A stretch of 54,020 nt of DNA from Piscirickettsiaceae bacterium (GCA_024685995.1 JAIBDY010000011.1:1-54020); one strand, 5' to 3'; shown: positions 26,753 to 35,020, numbered from the stretch's first letter. Numbers and translations are program-made. The notes: a model not told the origin generated them from the sequence alone.

Positions 26753-28471
26753 ATGGTAGAAAAGACACTGATAAAAGGTAAGGATAGGGATTTAGAGTCT
26801 AGTATTACCTATATGCGAGAGCAGCTAAAGGCGTTGGGTTTCGATATCGAAGAAGTGTCTTGGCTTAATCCGGTGGAAGGTGTGTATTCCGTCCATATCC
26901 GTGATAAACACTGTCATGCTTTATTTACCAATGGTAAAGGCAGTTCTCGGAAAGCCTGTCTGGCGAGTGCTTTAGGCGAATTCTTTGAGCGTTTGAGTTG
27001 TCACTACTTTTTTGCCGACTATTATTTAGGGGAGGCAAATGGGCAACAAGCGTTTGTACATTATCGAAATGAACGTTGGTTTGATATCACAGCACAAAAA
27101 CGGCCTGACGGCTTGATGAATGACAGTTTATGGACCTATTTTGACCCGGAAGGCACGCTCAATGCTGGTGCATTATTTGATACCAATTCGGGGGCCGGTG
27201 AGCGGGGTATTTGTGCTTTGCCTTTTGTACAACTGTCAACACAAGATACGGTATATATTCCCGTTAACATCATCGGCAATATTTTTGTCAGTAATGGTAT
27301 GTCCGCTGGGAATAGCCCTGCTGAAGCGAAGGTGCAGGCATTGTCCGAGATCTGTGAGCGCTATGTTAAGCACAAGGTTATTTCAGAGGGATTATGCCTG
27401 CCCGAGATTCCGCAAGCAGTCATCGAGCGATTCCCCGCGATTGCTTTATCGATTCAAGCTATCAAAAATTATGGTTATCACCTTAAAATTGCAGATGCAT
27501 CCTTGGGCGGGGTTTACCCCGTTATCAGTGTGACATTGATTAACCCGCAAGAAGGCTCGGTATTTGCTACTTTTGGTGCTCACCCCTGTTTTGAGGTGGC
27601 ATTAGAACGGACGGTGACTGAGCTGTTGCAAGGTCGAAAGCTGAACCAAATGGACGTGTTTCATCCCCCTATTTTTGATTTAGATGAGGTCGCCGCGCCG
27701 CAAAATATTGAGATGCATTTCATTGACTCCAGTGGTTATATTTCGAATGATTTTTTCCGAACCAAGCCAGATTATGCCTTCACAGACTGGAATACTGACA
27801 CGACAACCGACGAAGAATACCAAGTTCTAACGTCGCTAATACACCAGCAAGGTTATGATATTTATTGTGCTGATTATGATCAGTTGGGTGTGCCGGCTTG
27901 CCGAATTTTAGTGCCAGGGATGTCCGATATTTACCCCGTCGATGAATTGATTTGGGAAAATAATAATGAAGGGGCTGTGTTTCGATCAACACTATTAAAT
28001 CTGAGCGGGGCTGATCCTGTGGTGTGGCAGGTTTTGTTTGATGCGCTTGAGGAAGGCGGTTATAACGATCAAACATTGGTGGCACAATTTATTGGTCTGC
28101 TGCCCGATCCCGACAGTCTTTGGGCAAGCATTCGTCTCGGTGAAATTAAGGCGATGTTATGTTTGGCCCTGCAAGATGAAGCAGCATTAGATTGGGTCGA
28201 GTGGTGCTTAACGCTGGAGGATTTAACGGCACAAGGCCTGAAACATTATCGTTGTGTGAAAGCATTATTAGAAATCAAAGGTCACGATGATCGTCATTAT
28301 GATAATTATATGGCCGGTTTGGCGTTATTGTATGGCGAACAAACCGCACAGACGGCGTTGGCGATAGTGGAAGGCAACAAAATATTTGACGGTTTGATCG
28401 CATCAAACTTAAATTTAAAGGGCTTTAAACAGCATCAGAGATTATTGGCGGCGTATGATAAGTTAAGATAA
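26753..28471 (+). CDS. ycaO: YcaO-domain protein (E. coli YcaO orthologue)
   Basis: A 572-residue ATP-dependent cyclodehydratase-fold protein. It follows the E. coli YcaO sequence closely from the start (KGKDRDLESSI, SWLNPVEGVYSVHIRDK, GKGSSRKACLASALGEFFERL), through YIPVNIIGNIFVSNGMSAGN (about 162-181) and ERTVTELLQGR, to the TPR-like C-terminal part. In E. coli the protein assists RimO in beta-methylthiolation of ribosomal protein S12. No rimO or peptide-maturation gene is adjacent, so a housekeeping role, not a natural-product cluster, is the best reading. AGAGGGTAG lies ahead of the ATG. Confidence 0.93.
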   Translation: MVEKTLIKGKDRDLESSITYMREQLKALGFDIEEVSWLNPVEGVYSVHIRDKHCHALFTNGKGSSRKACLASALGEFFERLSCHYFFADYYLGEANGQQAFVHYRNERWFDITAQKRPDGLMNDSLWTYFDPEGTLNAGALFDTNSGAGERGICALPFVQLSTQDTVYIPVNIIGNIFVSNGMSAGNSPAEAKVQALSEICERYVKHKVISEGLCLPEIPQAVIERFPAIALSIQAIKNYGYHLKIADASLGGVYPVISVTLINPQEGSVFATFGAHPCFEVALERTVTELLQGRKLNQMDVFHPPIFDLDEVAAPQNIEMHFIDSSGYISNDFFRTKPDYAFTDWNTDTTTDEEYQVLTSLIHQQGYDIYCADYDQLGVPACRILVPGMSDIYPVDELIWENNNEGAVFRSTLLNLSGADPVVWQVLFDALEEGGYNDQTLVAQFIGLLPDPDSLWASIRLGEIKAMLCLALQDEAALDWVEWCLTLEDLTAQGLKHYRCVKALLEIKGHDDRHYDNYMAGLALLYGEQTAQTALAIVEGNKIFDGLIASNLNLKGFKQHQRLLAAYDKLR

Positions 28472-28544
28472 CCCGTTTGATTGGACCCTGCTAACGACAC
28501 GACAATATAAAAATCGACTTTTTATATCAATGGTGGATATCTAA

Positions 28545-28970
28545 ATGGTTATTGCGATTATTGTGAATTCTTTTTTAGTTGCCTTGACGGTGATGATTCA
28601 CTATGAGGTTTTATATCGACTTGCCAACCAATTGCCGAAAGAGAATGTACGGCCTCGTTATCGCGTGTTGGTGGGTGTCTTTGTTATCATTGTTACCCAT
28701 GTCGTGGAAATTTGGTTGTTTGCGATTGCTTACTATCTGATGATCCAAAATGAAGGATTTGGCGTTTTATTGGGCAATACCGACCAAAGTTTATTGGATT
28801 GTAGTTATTATTCGTTTACAAGCTATACAACGCTTGGGTTTGGTGACATTGTGCCCTCGGGTTATTTACGTTTTTTAACGGGGCTTGAATCTTTAACGGG
28901 GCTGGTGATGATTACTTGGTCGGCCTCATTTCTATTTATAGAAATGCAAAAATATTGGCCAAAGCGTTAA
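28545..28970 (+). CDS. Small two-helix ion channel-like protein (K+ filter)
   Basis: A 141-residue inner-membrane protein. Hydrophobic helices lie at about 2-19, 41-66 and 106-128. Between the last two is a pore-loop with the selectivity-filter-like TSYTTLGFGDIVPSG (about 91-105), which resembles the TVGYGD of potassium channels, with phenylalanine in place of tyrosine. There is no RCK regulatory domain. Such short channel-like proteins are found widely in proteobacteria. It is 73 bases after ycaO, with an AT-rich hairpin between. Ion selectivity is inferred only. Confidence 0.82.
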   Translation: MVIAIIVNSFLVALTVMIHYEVLYRLANQLPKENVRPRYRVLVGVFVIIVTHVVEIWLFAIAYYLMIQNEGFGVLLGNTDQSLLDCSYYSFTSYTTLGFGDIVPSGYLRFLTGLESLTGLVMITWSASFLFIEMQKYWPKR

Positions 28971-29002
28971 GCTTTAACGGTATACACTCAGTGCTGAATA
29001 CT

Positions 29003-29332
29003 TTAGTGGTTGCCAGTATTCGAGAAAAGATGAATGATCACCACGCCCAAGATGATTAATGCCATGCCAATTAAGGCGGGGGCGTCAGGTACTTGTTCAA
29101 ATACGATGATACCCACGGTCGCAATTAAAACTATTCCTAGTCCGGCCCAGATAGCATAAGCGATACCAATGGGTATGGTTTTGAGTACGAGGGCTAAGAA
29201 ATAGAAAGAGATGGCGTAACCAATAACCACTAATGCGCTCGGAAACACTTTTGTAAAGCCGTCGGAGGCTTTGAGTGCGCTTGTGCCGATGACTTCTGTG
29301 ATAATCGCAATTGCCAGATAAAAGTAGCCCAT
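29003..29332 (-). CDS. SMR-family transporter (EmrE/QacE-like)
   Basis: A 109-residue four-helix small multidrug resistance protein. MGYFYLAIAIITEVIGTSALKASDGF carries the essential membrane-embedded glutamate at residue 13 (E14 in EmrE) and the LKAS-x-GF turn. YAISFYFLALVLKTIPIG and YAIWAGLGIVLIATVG are the second and third helices, with the conserved AYAIWAG. Members export lipophilic cations or guanidinium. No guanidine riboswitch is visible in the short leader. It cannot be decided which substrate class applies. Confidence 0.93.
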   Translation of the reverse strand: MGYFYLAIAIITEVIGTSALKASDGFTKVFPSALVVIGYAISFYFLALVLKTIPIGIAYAIWAGLGIVLIATVGIIVFEQVPDAPALIGMALIILGVVIIHLFSNTGNH

Positions 29333-29411
29333 TTTTTGTCCTAATTGAGTGGGTAGGTATAGCCAAGTATAGCGCCTGAATGGCGGAGTTTAATCCTGAA
29401 ATTAGCTAACG

Positions 29412-29800
29412 TCATAAAATAATTTGGTCCATTGACTTCAGCATCGTCAAGACGGGACATACAGCCTTATATACGGGTTTTCTTATAGCAAACCACCACC
29501 AAGGCGTTAAGTTAAATCGGCGGCCTGAGCCACGGGTTTTAGCGGACCAAGTAATGCGCTCAAAATCGATGCTTTTCCCTTTATTGAAAGGCGTGTTGCG
29601 TTGCAGGAAAAAGCACGTTTCTAGGTAGTCTTTTGTTACGGTATTATCGGCACTTTGTGAGTGAAGCAGGGAGCTATAGGGTGAGATGCCTATTGGTTTG
29701 CTGTGTCGAAGATCGTTAGCCTGTTGCTTATCACGATGGGCCCAAAGTGACTATCGCTATGATCGAGTTCACGGGTTAGGTCGTGAATATGTGTTGCCAT
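29412..29800 (-). pseudogene. Frameshifted gene, ~129 residues if repaired
   Basis: Reading leftward, an ATG at 29800 opens MATHIHDLTRELDHSDSHFGP, and this frame stops at 29690. A second frame without a start codon is open from 29750 to the TGA at 29412 (112 residues), with HRDKQQANDLRHSKPIGIS and later KTRGSGRRFNLTPWWWFAI. Inserting one base in the GGGCCC tract near 29735-29740 joins the two into one protein of about 129 residues. The family was not recognised. It is either a recently inactivated gene or carries a sequence error. The remaining flanks, 29333-29411 and 29801-29946, hold a short leader and a terminator. Confidence 0.6.
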
Positions 29801-29879
29801 TATATGTTCCGATGGCTCAAGGATGCTAAGTCGATTGATTTGAGGTGAAAGTGGAAATCCTTTGACCATTATCGGGAGT

Positions 29880-29912
29880 AAAAAGGCCGATGATAGACTT
29901 AAGTCATCGACC
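29880..29912 (-). terminator. Rho-independent terminator
   Basis: Read leftward, GGTCGATGA and TCATCGGCC pair (one G-U) around a ten-base loop and are followed directly by five T. It lies 35 bases past the stop of the gene at 29947-30474 and would end its transcript. Confidence 0.7.
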
Positions 29913-29946
29913 TTTACATTACTTACCTAAGGATTGAACATCGCCA

Positions 29947-30474
29947 TTATGTGGACGATTTTAATTTAACACCCCAGTTAGAGTTACTGACGCCGACAGC
30001 GTGTATGTGTGGGTGTGCATCGATCACCTCTTTCACGGCTGAATGTTGTTGCTTATTGCTGTCAATTAACAGCACATGTTTGCCTTCTTGTAGTGCTTTT
30101 TGGAAGGGAGCGTAGTTGATATTGGTCTTTTGTATCCCAATTAATCCCCCTTCCCATGTGCAAAACCCAAAAATGATCAGCGCAAAAAAGACAAAGGGTA
30201 TCCAACCGATGGGTCCGGTCGTCCACCCCATGAAGTAGGCAAGACTTAAAACGAATAGGGCGCCAAAAGCGCCTACAATCGCGCCGATCTCTCCGGAGTG
30301 AATCAAATCACGCTGAAATACGGAATTGACCAGATGTAAATGATGATTTTCTACGTCAGCCGCACTGTCACTCAGCACGTGTATCTGTGATTCTTTGATG
30401 CCTACGGATTCAAGCTCTTTCTCAACGCGTTCTAATTCATCGAGATTATTTGAAATATAATAATGTTTAACCAT
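29947..30474 (-). CDS. Hypothetical membrane protein, 175 residues
   Basis: The N-terminal half resembles a small alpha/beta domain (YYISNNLDELERVEKELES, then SQIHVLSDSAADVENHHLH). It is followed by two membrane helices, GEIGAIVGAFGALFVLSLAYFMG (about 61-84) and IGWIPFVFFALIIFGFCTWEGG (about 88-110). A soluble C-terminal domain follows (HVLLIDSNKQQHSAVKEVI). The layout, a glycine-rich helical hairpin between soluble parts, is like that of DUF1269-type and related stress proteins, but I cannot name the family with certainty. It has its own terminator and lies next to the non-coding gap before tRNA-Asp. Confidence 0.7.
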   Translation of the reverse strand: MVKHYYISNNLDELERVEKELESVGIKESQIHVLSDSAADVENHHLHLVNSVFQRDLIHSGEIGAIVGAFGALFVLSLAYFMGWTTGPIGWIPFVFFALIIFGFCTWEGGLIGIQKTNINYAPFQKALQEGKHVLLIDSNKQQHSAVKEVIDAHPHIHAVGVSNSNWGVKLKSST

Positions 30475-30870
30475 GACACATACTCCCCTGCTATAACAGC
30501 CAATTGTGAGATGAAATGGAAAGGTATCTATTTACAGGCTATACCTTTAATTACATTCTAGCAATGAATTTTGGACAGCAAGACGATAAAAAAATTCAGT
30601 AAAAGACAAGCAATCATTGTTGAAGCGTCGGATTGTCAAGACATCAGTAAAGGGGGAAGAGTTTGGAAAAAGGCGGATAGTCGAGCGTCGTTTTTAACGG
30701 CAGTAAACGCGGGTATATAAAGCACAACGCGATAGTCGTTTTTGTTATGTTAAAGGCGGTATTTTGCATGCCGTCGGGGTATTAAATAAAAATAATGTTT
30801 CACGTCGATCATAATTACTGTATTCTCCTCGCTTCTTGTTTATCAAGGTCTTTGATGAGTAAGTCAGTGC
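30475..30870. other. 396-bp gap before tRNA-Asp
   Basis: I see no convincing coding frame on either strand. The right part contains the tRNA promoter. The remainder has no clear hairpin with T-run and no repeat beyond short chance matches. A short frame antisense to the tRNA extends into it but is spurious. Confidence 0.6.
30798..30826 (+). promoter_or_regulatory. Candidate sigma-70 promoter of tRNA-Asp
   Basis: TTTCAC (30798-30803) and TATTCT (30821-30826) are separated by 17 bases. An A/T tract (attaaataaaaataatg) sits directly upstream like an UP element. The stretch after the -10 is GC-rich (cctcgc), as in stringently controlled stable-RNA promoters. The leader to the tRNA would be about 38 bases. 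Confidence 0.45.
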
Positions 30871-30947
30871 GGAGCGGTAGTTCAGCTGGTTAGAATGCTG
30901 GCCTGTCACGCCGGAGGTCGCGGGTTCGAGTCCCGTCCGCTCCGCCA
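30871..30947 (+). tRNA. tRNA-Asp (GTC)
   Basis: A 77-base tRNA with encoded CCA. The acceptor stem GGAGCGG pairs with CCGCTCC. The D-arm region is AGTTCAGCTGGTTAGAAT, and the anticodon loop CCTGTCACG carries GTC, reading GAC/GAU (Asp). The T-arm is GCGGGTTCGAGTCCCGT. It stands alone; no integrated element or direct repeat of its 3' end is seen downstream in this window. Confidence 0.98.
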
Positions 30948-31096
30948 TTTCTCTTTTGTGTTCTGTCTATTTTAATCTCCTCTTTCAAACTGAGCGCTTT
31001 ACCCAATCCCCTCGGAATGGCACTATGAGTCGAACGAAATGAGGGTGATAATGTCCACCTATTACTGGTTTTGATGACATTATCTTGGTTGAATTA

Positions 31097-31447
31097 ATGA
31101 CAAACATCTTCCGCCCACTGTTAATGGTACTTTTGTGTTTGCCCTATTTGGCTTTCGCCATGCCGCACTGTGGTCACGATATGATGGCGCATCAAGTTTG
31201 TCCTCATCAAGATCTGCATGACCAGACAGTATCAGATCTGAACTTTATAATGGCTTGCGCGGGCGTTGATACGCAATTGGTTCAACTGGATGTCGCCCTT
31301 CAAAAAAGCGATCAAATAACGACCGTTGTTCAAGGTATACAGTTTAAAACGCCCGTTGTTTATAAGCTGGCCGTGCGAGTTAGGTCAACGATAACACTCA
31401 ATTCCTCAACCAAGATCTTTTTAACGACACAACGTTTCCGCCCATAA
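31097..31447 (+). CDS. Small secreted His/Cys/Met-rich protein next to copper oxidase
   Basis: A 116-residue protein not assignable to a family. The start is ATG 31097; the frame could extend to a TTG four codons earlier. A signal peptide is clear (TNIFRPLLMVLLCLPYLAFA). The mature N-terminus is MPHCGHDMMAHQVCPHQDLHD, dense in His, Met and Cys, as in periplasmic copper-binding proteins. The rest has no obvious domain. It ends 62 bases before the multicopper oxidase start and probably shares its transcript, so a role in copper binding or delivery is the best inference. Confidence 0.65.
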   Translation: MTNIFRPLLMVLLCLPYLAFAMPHCGHDMMAHQVCPHQDLHDQTVSDLNFIMACAGVDTQLVQLDVALQKSDQITTVVQGIQFKTPVVYKLAVRVRSTITLNSSTKIFLTTQRFRP

Positions 31448-31509
31448 GCCGCCCCAACTATATCGTTGCGCTGCTGGGTGCTGTGGTTTTACTATTTGAG
31501 CAGGAAAAG

Positions 31510-33561
31510 ATGAATAAAGCGATGAAAACAATACTTTTTATGTTTGGAGTGATGTTGCTGAGCCCTATCGCAGTGTGGGCGAAAGTGGTTGAATATCAGC
31601 TCAATGTTGACTATAAAATGGTCAATTTTACTGGCCAGTCTGTACAGGCGATGACGATTGACGACACGTTGCCAGCGCCGACACTTGAGGCGACGGTCGG
31701 TGACACTTTACGAGTGACATTCCACAATAACATGGCCGTTGAGACATCGGTACATTGGCACGGTATTTTATTACCTAATAATCAAGATGGCGTGCCATAT
31801 TTGAATGCGCCGCCCATTAAGGCGGGCGCTTCATTTACTTATGAGTTTCCGGTGACGCATCACGGTACTTATTGGTATCACTCACACACAGGATTGCAGG
31901 AGCAGCGAGGTATCTATGGTGCTTTGGTCTTTCACCCTAAGCAAGGTGAAAGAGTCGAGGCAGATTATGAAGCCGTTGTGGTTTTGTCAGATTGGACCGA
32001 TGAAGATCCAAACCGTGTGCTTCATAACCTTAAAAAGTCAGATGATTACTATGCTTTAAAGAAAGACAGTGTTCAGTCTTGGCTAAAAGTCGCTGGCCAC
32101 GGCACAAAAGCGATTCACAGTCGTTTGAACGGTGCTTGGATGCGAATGGGTCCGATGGATATTTCTGATGTCGGTTATGATGCTTTTTTGGCCAATGGGC
32201 AGCGGCGACACCTTATTCCGGAGATAAAAGCTGGTGAAACGATTCGACTGCGCCTAGTCAATGCAGCCGCATCGAGTTACTTTAATGTCGTTTATGCTGG
32301 TGGTCCGATGACGATAGTGGCTGCGGATGGGGTTGATGTGATGCCTGTCGATGTGACACATCAACGGTTGGCAATTGCTGAAACTTTTGATTTGATCGTG
32401 ACGCTACCAAATGATGGTGCTTATGAGTTTCGCGCGACAGCTGAAGATGGTACGGGTTATAGCAGTGTGGTGCTAGGGGAAGGCGAATTGCACGCGGCTC
32501 CAACGGTAGTTAAGCCGGATATGTTAGCGATGGACCACAGCCTGCATGATGGGAGTGAAATGTCAGGCATGGCTGAGATGGATCCTGCCGCTATGGGTCA
32601 TCACAGGCCAAAGACGACACCGTCGTCAAGCCAGATGATGGAATATGAGTTGCTGCGTGCGCCTACGCCGACCAACTTTAATAGCGGAAATCCACAGAGA
32701 AAGGTTGTGTTAGCCCTGACAGGCGATATGGAGCGCTATGCATGGTCTTTTAACAATAAAGTACTGAGTGAAAGCCATCAGATCATGATTCGACGTGGTG
32801 AAACCGTTCAGTTTGTTTTAAACAATACAACCATGATGGCGCACCCGATTCATCTGCATGGACATTTTTTTCGGGTGTTGAACGGACAAGGAGACCATTC
32901 ACCGCTTAAGCATACGGTTAATGTGCCAGCTTTACAGACGGTCACCATTGAGTTTTTGGCGAATGAAGAAAAAGATTGGTTTTTCCATTGCCACAACCTT
33001 TATCATATGAAATCAGGCATGACACGAGTTGTCAGTTATAGCGAGACTTCGCAGCTGAACTTGGATTATTTATCAAAGATGTATTCAGACCGCCATTGGT
33101 TTTATTTTGCCGATGTGACCGTGCAAAATCACTTTACGAATGGCGAGTTGCGCGCAGAAAATACGCGTAACGCTGTCAATGTAGATTACGACTGGGATTA
33201 TGCAGGGCAATATGATGTGGAACTCACTTATGAGCGTAGTTTTAATCGCTTTTTTGAGTTATATCTCGGCGGTCAATTTGAGAAAGAAGATGGCGATATT
33301 GAGAGTCATGCCATCATAGGAGCGCATTATCTACTCCCTTTGCTAATTGACGCGGACCTGCGGGTCGATGATGAAGGACATGGCCGTTTGGGCTTGAGTA
33401 GTGATTTGCAGCTAAGCGACCGCATCTCGTTCGAGTGGGATGTGAACACCGATCATGAATACCGCTTATTGCTCGATTATGAAGTCAATAAAGCGGTTTC
33501 TTTGGTAGGTAGTCGTGATGACCAATACGCTTGGGGAATCGGTGTGAAGGTGAAGTTTTAA
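31510..33561 (+). CDS. Periplasmic multicopper oxidase (CopA-like) with C-terminal CopB-like domain
   Basis: A 683-residue protein. The start is ATG 31510 with CAGGAAAAG ahead; the longer GTG frame is less likely. The signal peptide is Sec-like (KTILFMFGVMLLSPIAVWA) and lacks the twin arginine usual in CopA. Three cupredoxin domains carry copper ligands: HWHG (about 82), WYHSHTG (about 121), HPIHLHGHFF (about 444) and HCHNLYHMKSGM (about 493). A His/Met-rich stretch (about 340-370: MDHSLHDGSEMSGMAEMD) resembles CopA copper-binding repeats. Residues about 505-683 lie beyond the oxidase and look like the beta-barrel part of CopB, with alternating polar/hydrophobic strands and a terminal phenylalanine. 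Likely role: oxidation or sequestration of Cu(I). It converges on the HAD gene with one base between stops. Confidence 0.88.
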   Translation: MNKAMKTILFMFGVMLLSPIAVWAKVVEYQLNVDYKMVNFTGQSVQAMTIDDTLPAPTLEATVGDTLRVTFHNNMAVETSVHWHGILLPNNQDGVPYLNAPPIKAGASFTYEFPVTHHGTYWYHSHTGLQEQRGIYGALVFHPKQGERVEADYEAVVVLSDWTDEDPNRVLHNLKKSDDYYALKKDSVQSWLKVAGHGTKAIHSRLNGAWMRMGPMDISDVGYDAFLANGQRRHLIPEIKAGETIRLRLVNAAASSYFNVVYAGGPMTIVAADGVDVMPVDVTHQRLAIAETFDLIVTLPNDGAYEFRATAEDGTGYSSVVLGEGELHAAPTVVKPDMLAMDHSLHDGSEMSGMAEMDPAAMGHHRPKTTPSSSQMMEYELLRAPTPTNFNSGNPQRKVVLALTGDMERYAWSFNNKVLSESHQIMIRRGETVQFVLNNTTMMAHPIHLHGHFFRVLNGQGDHSPLKHTVNVPALQTVTIEFLANEEKDWFFHCHNLYHMKSGMTRVVSYSETSQLNLDYLSKMYSDRHWFYFADVTVQNHFTNGELRAENTRNAVNVDYDWDYAGQYDVELTYERSFNRFFELYLGGQFEKEDGDIESHAIIGAHYLLPLLIDADLRVDDEGHGRLGLSSDLQLSDRISFEWDVNTDHEYRLLLDYEVNKAVSLVGSRDDQYAWGIGVKVKF

Positions 33562-33562
33562 G

Positions 33563-34312
33563 TTAAAGCTGGGCAAAATCCTTGAGCTCGATGCGTGTAA
33601 AATTCAGTTCTGTGGCCTGTTGCTTGTCTTGAAGGGTATTGTAGCCCCAATCGGCAAAGATAAGTTTGACCGTACTTAGTTGGTCATCTTTCATTATCTT
33701 GATGAGGGTGGGCAGGCGATCTTCAACAAAAATGATCGTGTGTTCAGGGTGTTGATTGACTAAGTCTCGTAATACCCGTTGTTTTGACATTTGGCGATCT
33801 AAACCAAAGATCTGTTCGGGCGGAATAAGAATGTCATTGGCTTTTAAGATCTCACTGACAAAGCGTTCTTGTTTGGTGGTGACGATATAGCAATCTTGGT
33901 TAGGGATCTCTGCCAGTTTGTCGACGATACCTTTGAACAGAGGGTTCATCGCTATCCATTGGGTCAAGTTGTCCTTGATCCAGTGGTCTCGGGCTTCACC
34001 AAAGCGTAATTTTAGCCTGTCCGTATCCAATTGGTCACGACGAATAATACCGGCAATTCGGTGTGGAAAATCGGCTAATAAGGCGTCTGTGGTGACGCCT
34101 TCAAATAACAACCGCAAAATGAGGATCGCTTCATAGCCGGTTTCGAGTACGGGTCTGACTTGTTTAAATGCGGTGATCAGCGGATCTGGGATTTCTGTCG
34201 GCATTTTAGGCCAGAAATAGTGAGCCGCTTTCCAGCCGGTGATACTGGTTTCTAGCGCGCTATCACATAACACGCCATCAAAATCTAATGCATAGAGTTT
34301 AGGTGTCGACAT
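33563..34312 (-). CDS. HAD-superfamily hydrolase
   Basis: A 249-residue hydrolase. Motif I is YALDFDGVLCDSALE (about residues 7-21) with the nucleophile Asp and the general-acid Asp. Motif II is YIVTTKQERF near 141, and motif IV is IIFVEDRLPTL near 192. A helical cap occupies about 25-115. The combination resembles phosphatases of the phosphoglycolate class, but the substrate is not determinable. The start follows the DUF3012 stop by six bases, so this gene is probably the last of a three-gene leftward set with the two lipoproteins. Confidence 0.85.
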   Translation of the reverse strand: MSTPKLYALDFDGVLCDSALETSITGWKAAHYFWPKMPTEIPDPLITAFKQVRPVLETGYEAILILRLLFEGVTTDALLADFPHRIAGIIRRDQLDTDRLKLRFGEARDHWIKDNLTQWIAMNPLFKGIVDKLAEIPNQDCYIVTTKQERFVSEILKANDILIPPEQIFGLDRQMSKQRVLRDLVNQHPEHTIIFVEDRLPTLIKIMKDDQLSTVKLIFADWGYNTLQDKQQATELNFTRIELKDFAQL

Positions 34313-34318
34313 GGCTGA

Positions 34319-34486
34319 TTATAATAAGCAGTGCTTGGCATAATCAGTGGCTTCATTGGCGGTCCAGCCGCCTTTGGGTTTATCTGTCATCATCGTGCAC
34401 CAGCTAGCGCTACCCACGTCGGGGCTGCAGCCTGTCAGCCAAAAAGAGAATAGAGCGGCTGTGCACGTTTGATAGTGTTTATCCAT
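34319..34486 (-). CDS. Small DUF3012-type lipoprotein
   Basis: A 55-residue frame, too short for usual gene finders. It starts at ATG 34486 with AGGAAAAC about ten bases ahead and ends at TAA 34319-34321. A short hydrophobic leader ends in the lipobox LTGC (cysteine near residue 20). The mature part reads CSPDVGSASWCTMM, then KPKGGWTANEATDYAKHC, which I recognise as the DUF3012 pattern (conserved WC, KPKG-W-ANEA-YAKHC). Such lipoproteins are small outer- or inner-membrane anchored proteins of unknown role. It sits in the 192-base gap between the HAD and SlyB-like genes. Confidence 0.82.
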   Translation of the reverse strand: MDKHYQTCTAALFSFWLTGCSPDVGSASWCTMMTDKPKGGWTANEATDYAKHCLL

Positions 34487-34504
34487 TAGACTTTGTTTTC
34501 CTGT

Positions 34505-34972
34505 TTATTGCGCGACGCGCGTTTGACCATTTATGGTCATTAATCTGACCCTATCGCCGATATTAAAGGGTCGCTTTGGGTTGTGCGCTTGTACCAGTGA
34601 AATGATCTTGTTGCTGTCACCCATGCGAATGACGAGTTCAACACCTTGTGATTTCGTGATGCCTTCTTCTGCTGCTGCACCCGCGAGGCCACCAGCAACA
34701 GCACCGATAACGGCGGCAACTTGAGCGCCTTTTCCACCGCCGACACCACTGCCCGCAATACCACCAACGGCGGCACCGGCGATAGTACCTATTGGGGTTT
34801 TTGTGCCTTCAATTACGACAAAACGGACATCCTCTATAGTACCGTACTGGACGGTTTGAACTTGTCTAGCATCGTCACGAGAGTATGCGTCGCCTTGTAA
34901 ATTACTTGCGCAGGCCGTGACTAATAATAGCAGTGGAATGGCGAGAATTAAATGTGTTCTTTTTACCATCAT
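34505..34972 (-). CDS. Glycine-zipper outer-membrane lipoprotein (SlyB/Pcp-like)
   Basis: A 155-residue lipoprotein. The signal ends in the lipobox VTAC at about residue 21. Residues about 60-103 form two glycine-zipper helices (GTIAGAAVGGIAGSGVGGG, AAVIGAVAGGLAGAAAE). The C-terminal part VELVIRMGDSNKIISLVQ fits the SlyB/Pcp family. Length matches SlyB. AGGAG lies seven bases before the start codon. SlyB proteins stabilise outer-membrane complexes in enterics; the same role is plausible here. Confidence 0.88.
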   Translation of the reverse strand: MMVKRTHLILAIPLLLLVTACASNLQGDAYSRDDARQVQTVQYGTIEDVRFVVIEGTKTPIGTIAGAAVGGIAGSGVGGGKGAQVAAVIGAVAGGLAGAAAEEGITKSQGVELVIRMGDSNKIISLVQAHNPKRPFNIGDRVRLMTINGQTRVAQ

Positions 34973-35020
34973 GATATTTCTCCTACGATAGGTATTACTA
35001 TGACATGAAGATGCGCGTTT

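Noticed and set aside
26753-28471. YcaO as part of a natural-product (RiPP) cluster
   Set aside because: The sequence follows E. coli YcaO along its full length and no precursor peptide, dehydrogenase or transporter cluster surrounds it.
28505-28527. AT-only nine-pair hairpin (ATATAAAAA/TTTTTATAT) between ycaO and the channel gene
   Set aside because: An A/T stem would be weak and the right arm itself forms the T run; not convincing as terminator.
30745-30948. 67-residue minus-strand frame beginning MAERTGLEPATSGVTGQ
   Set aside because: It is antisense to tRNA-Asp; this frame recurs as a false gene wherever that tRNA is present.
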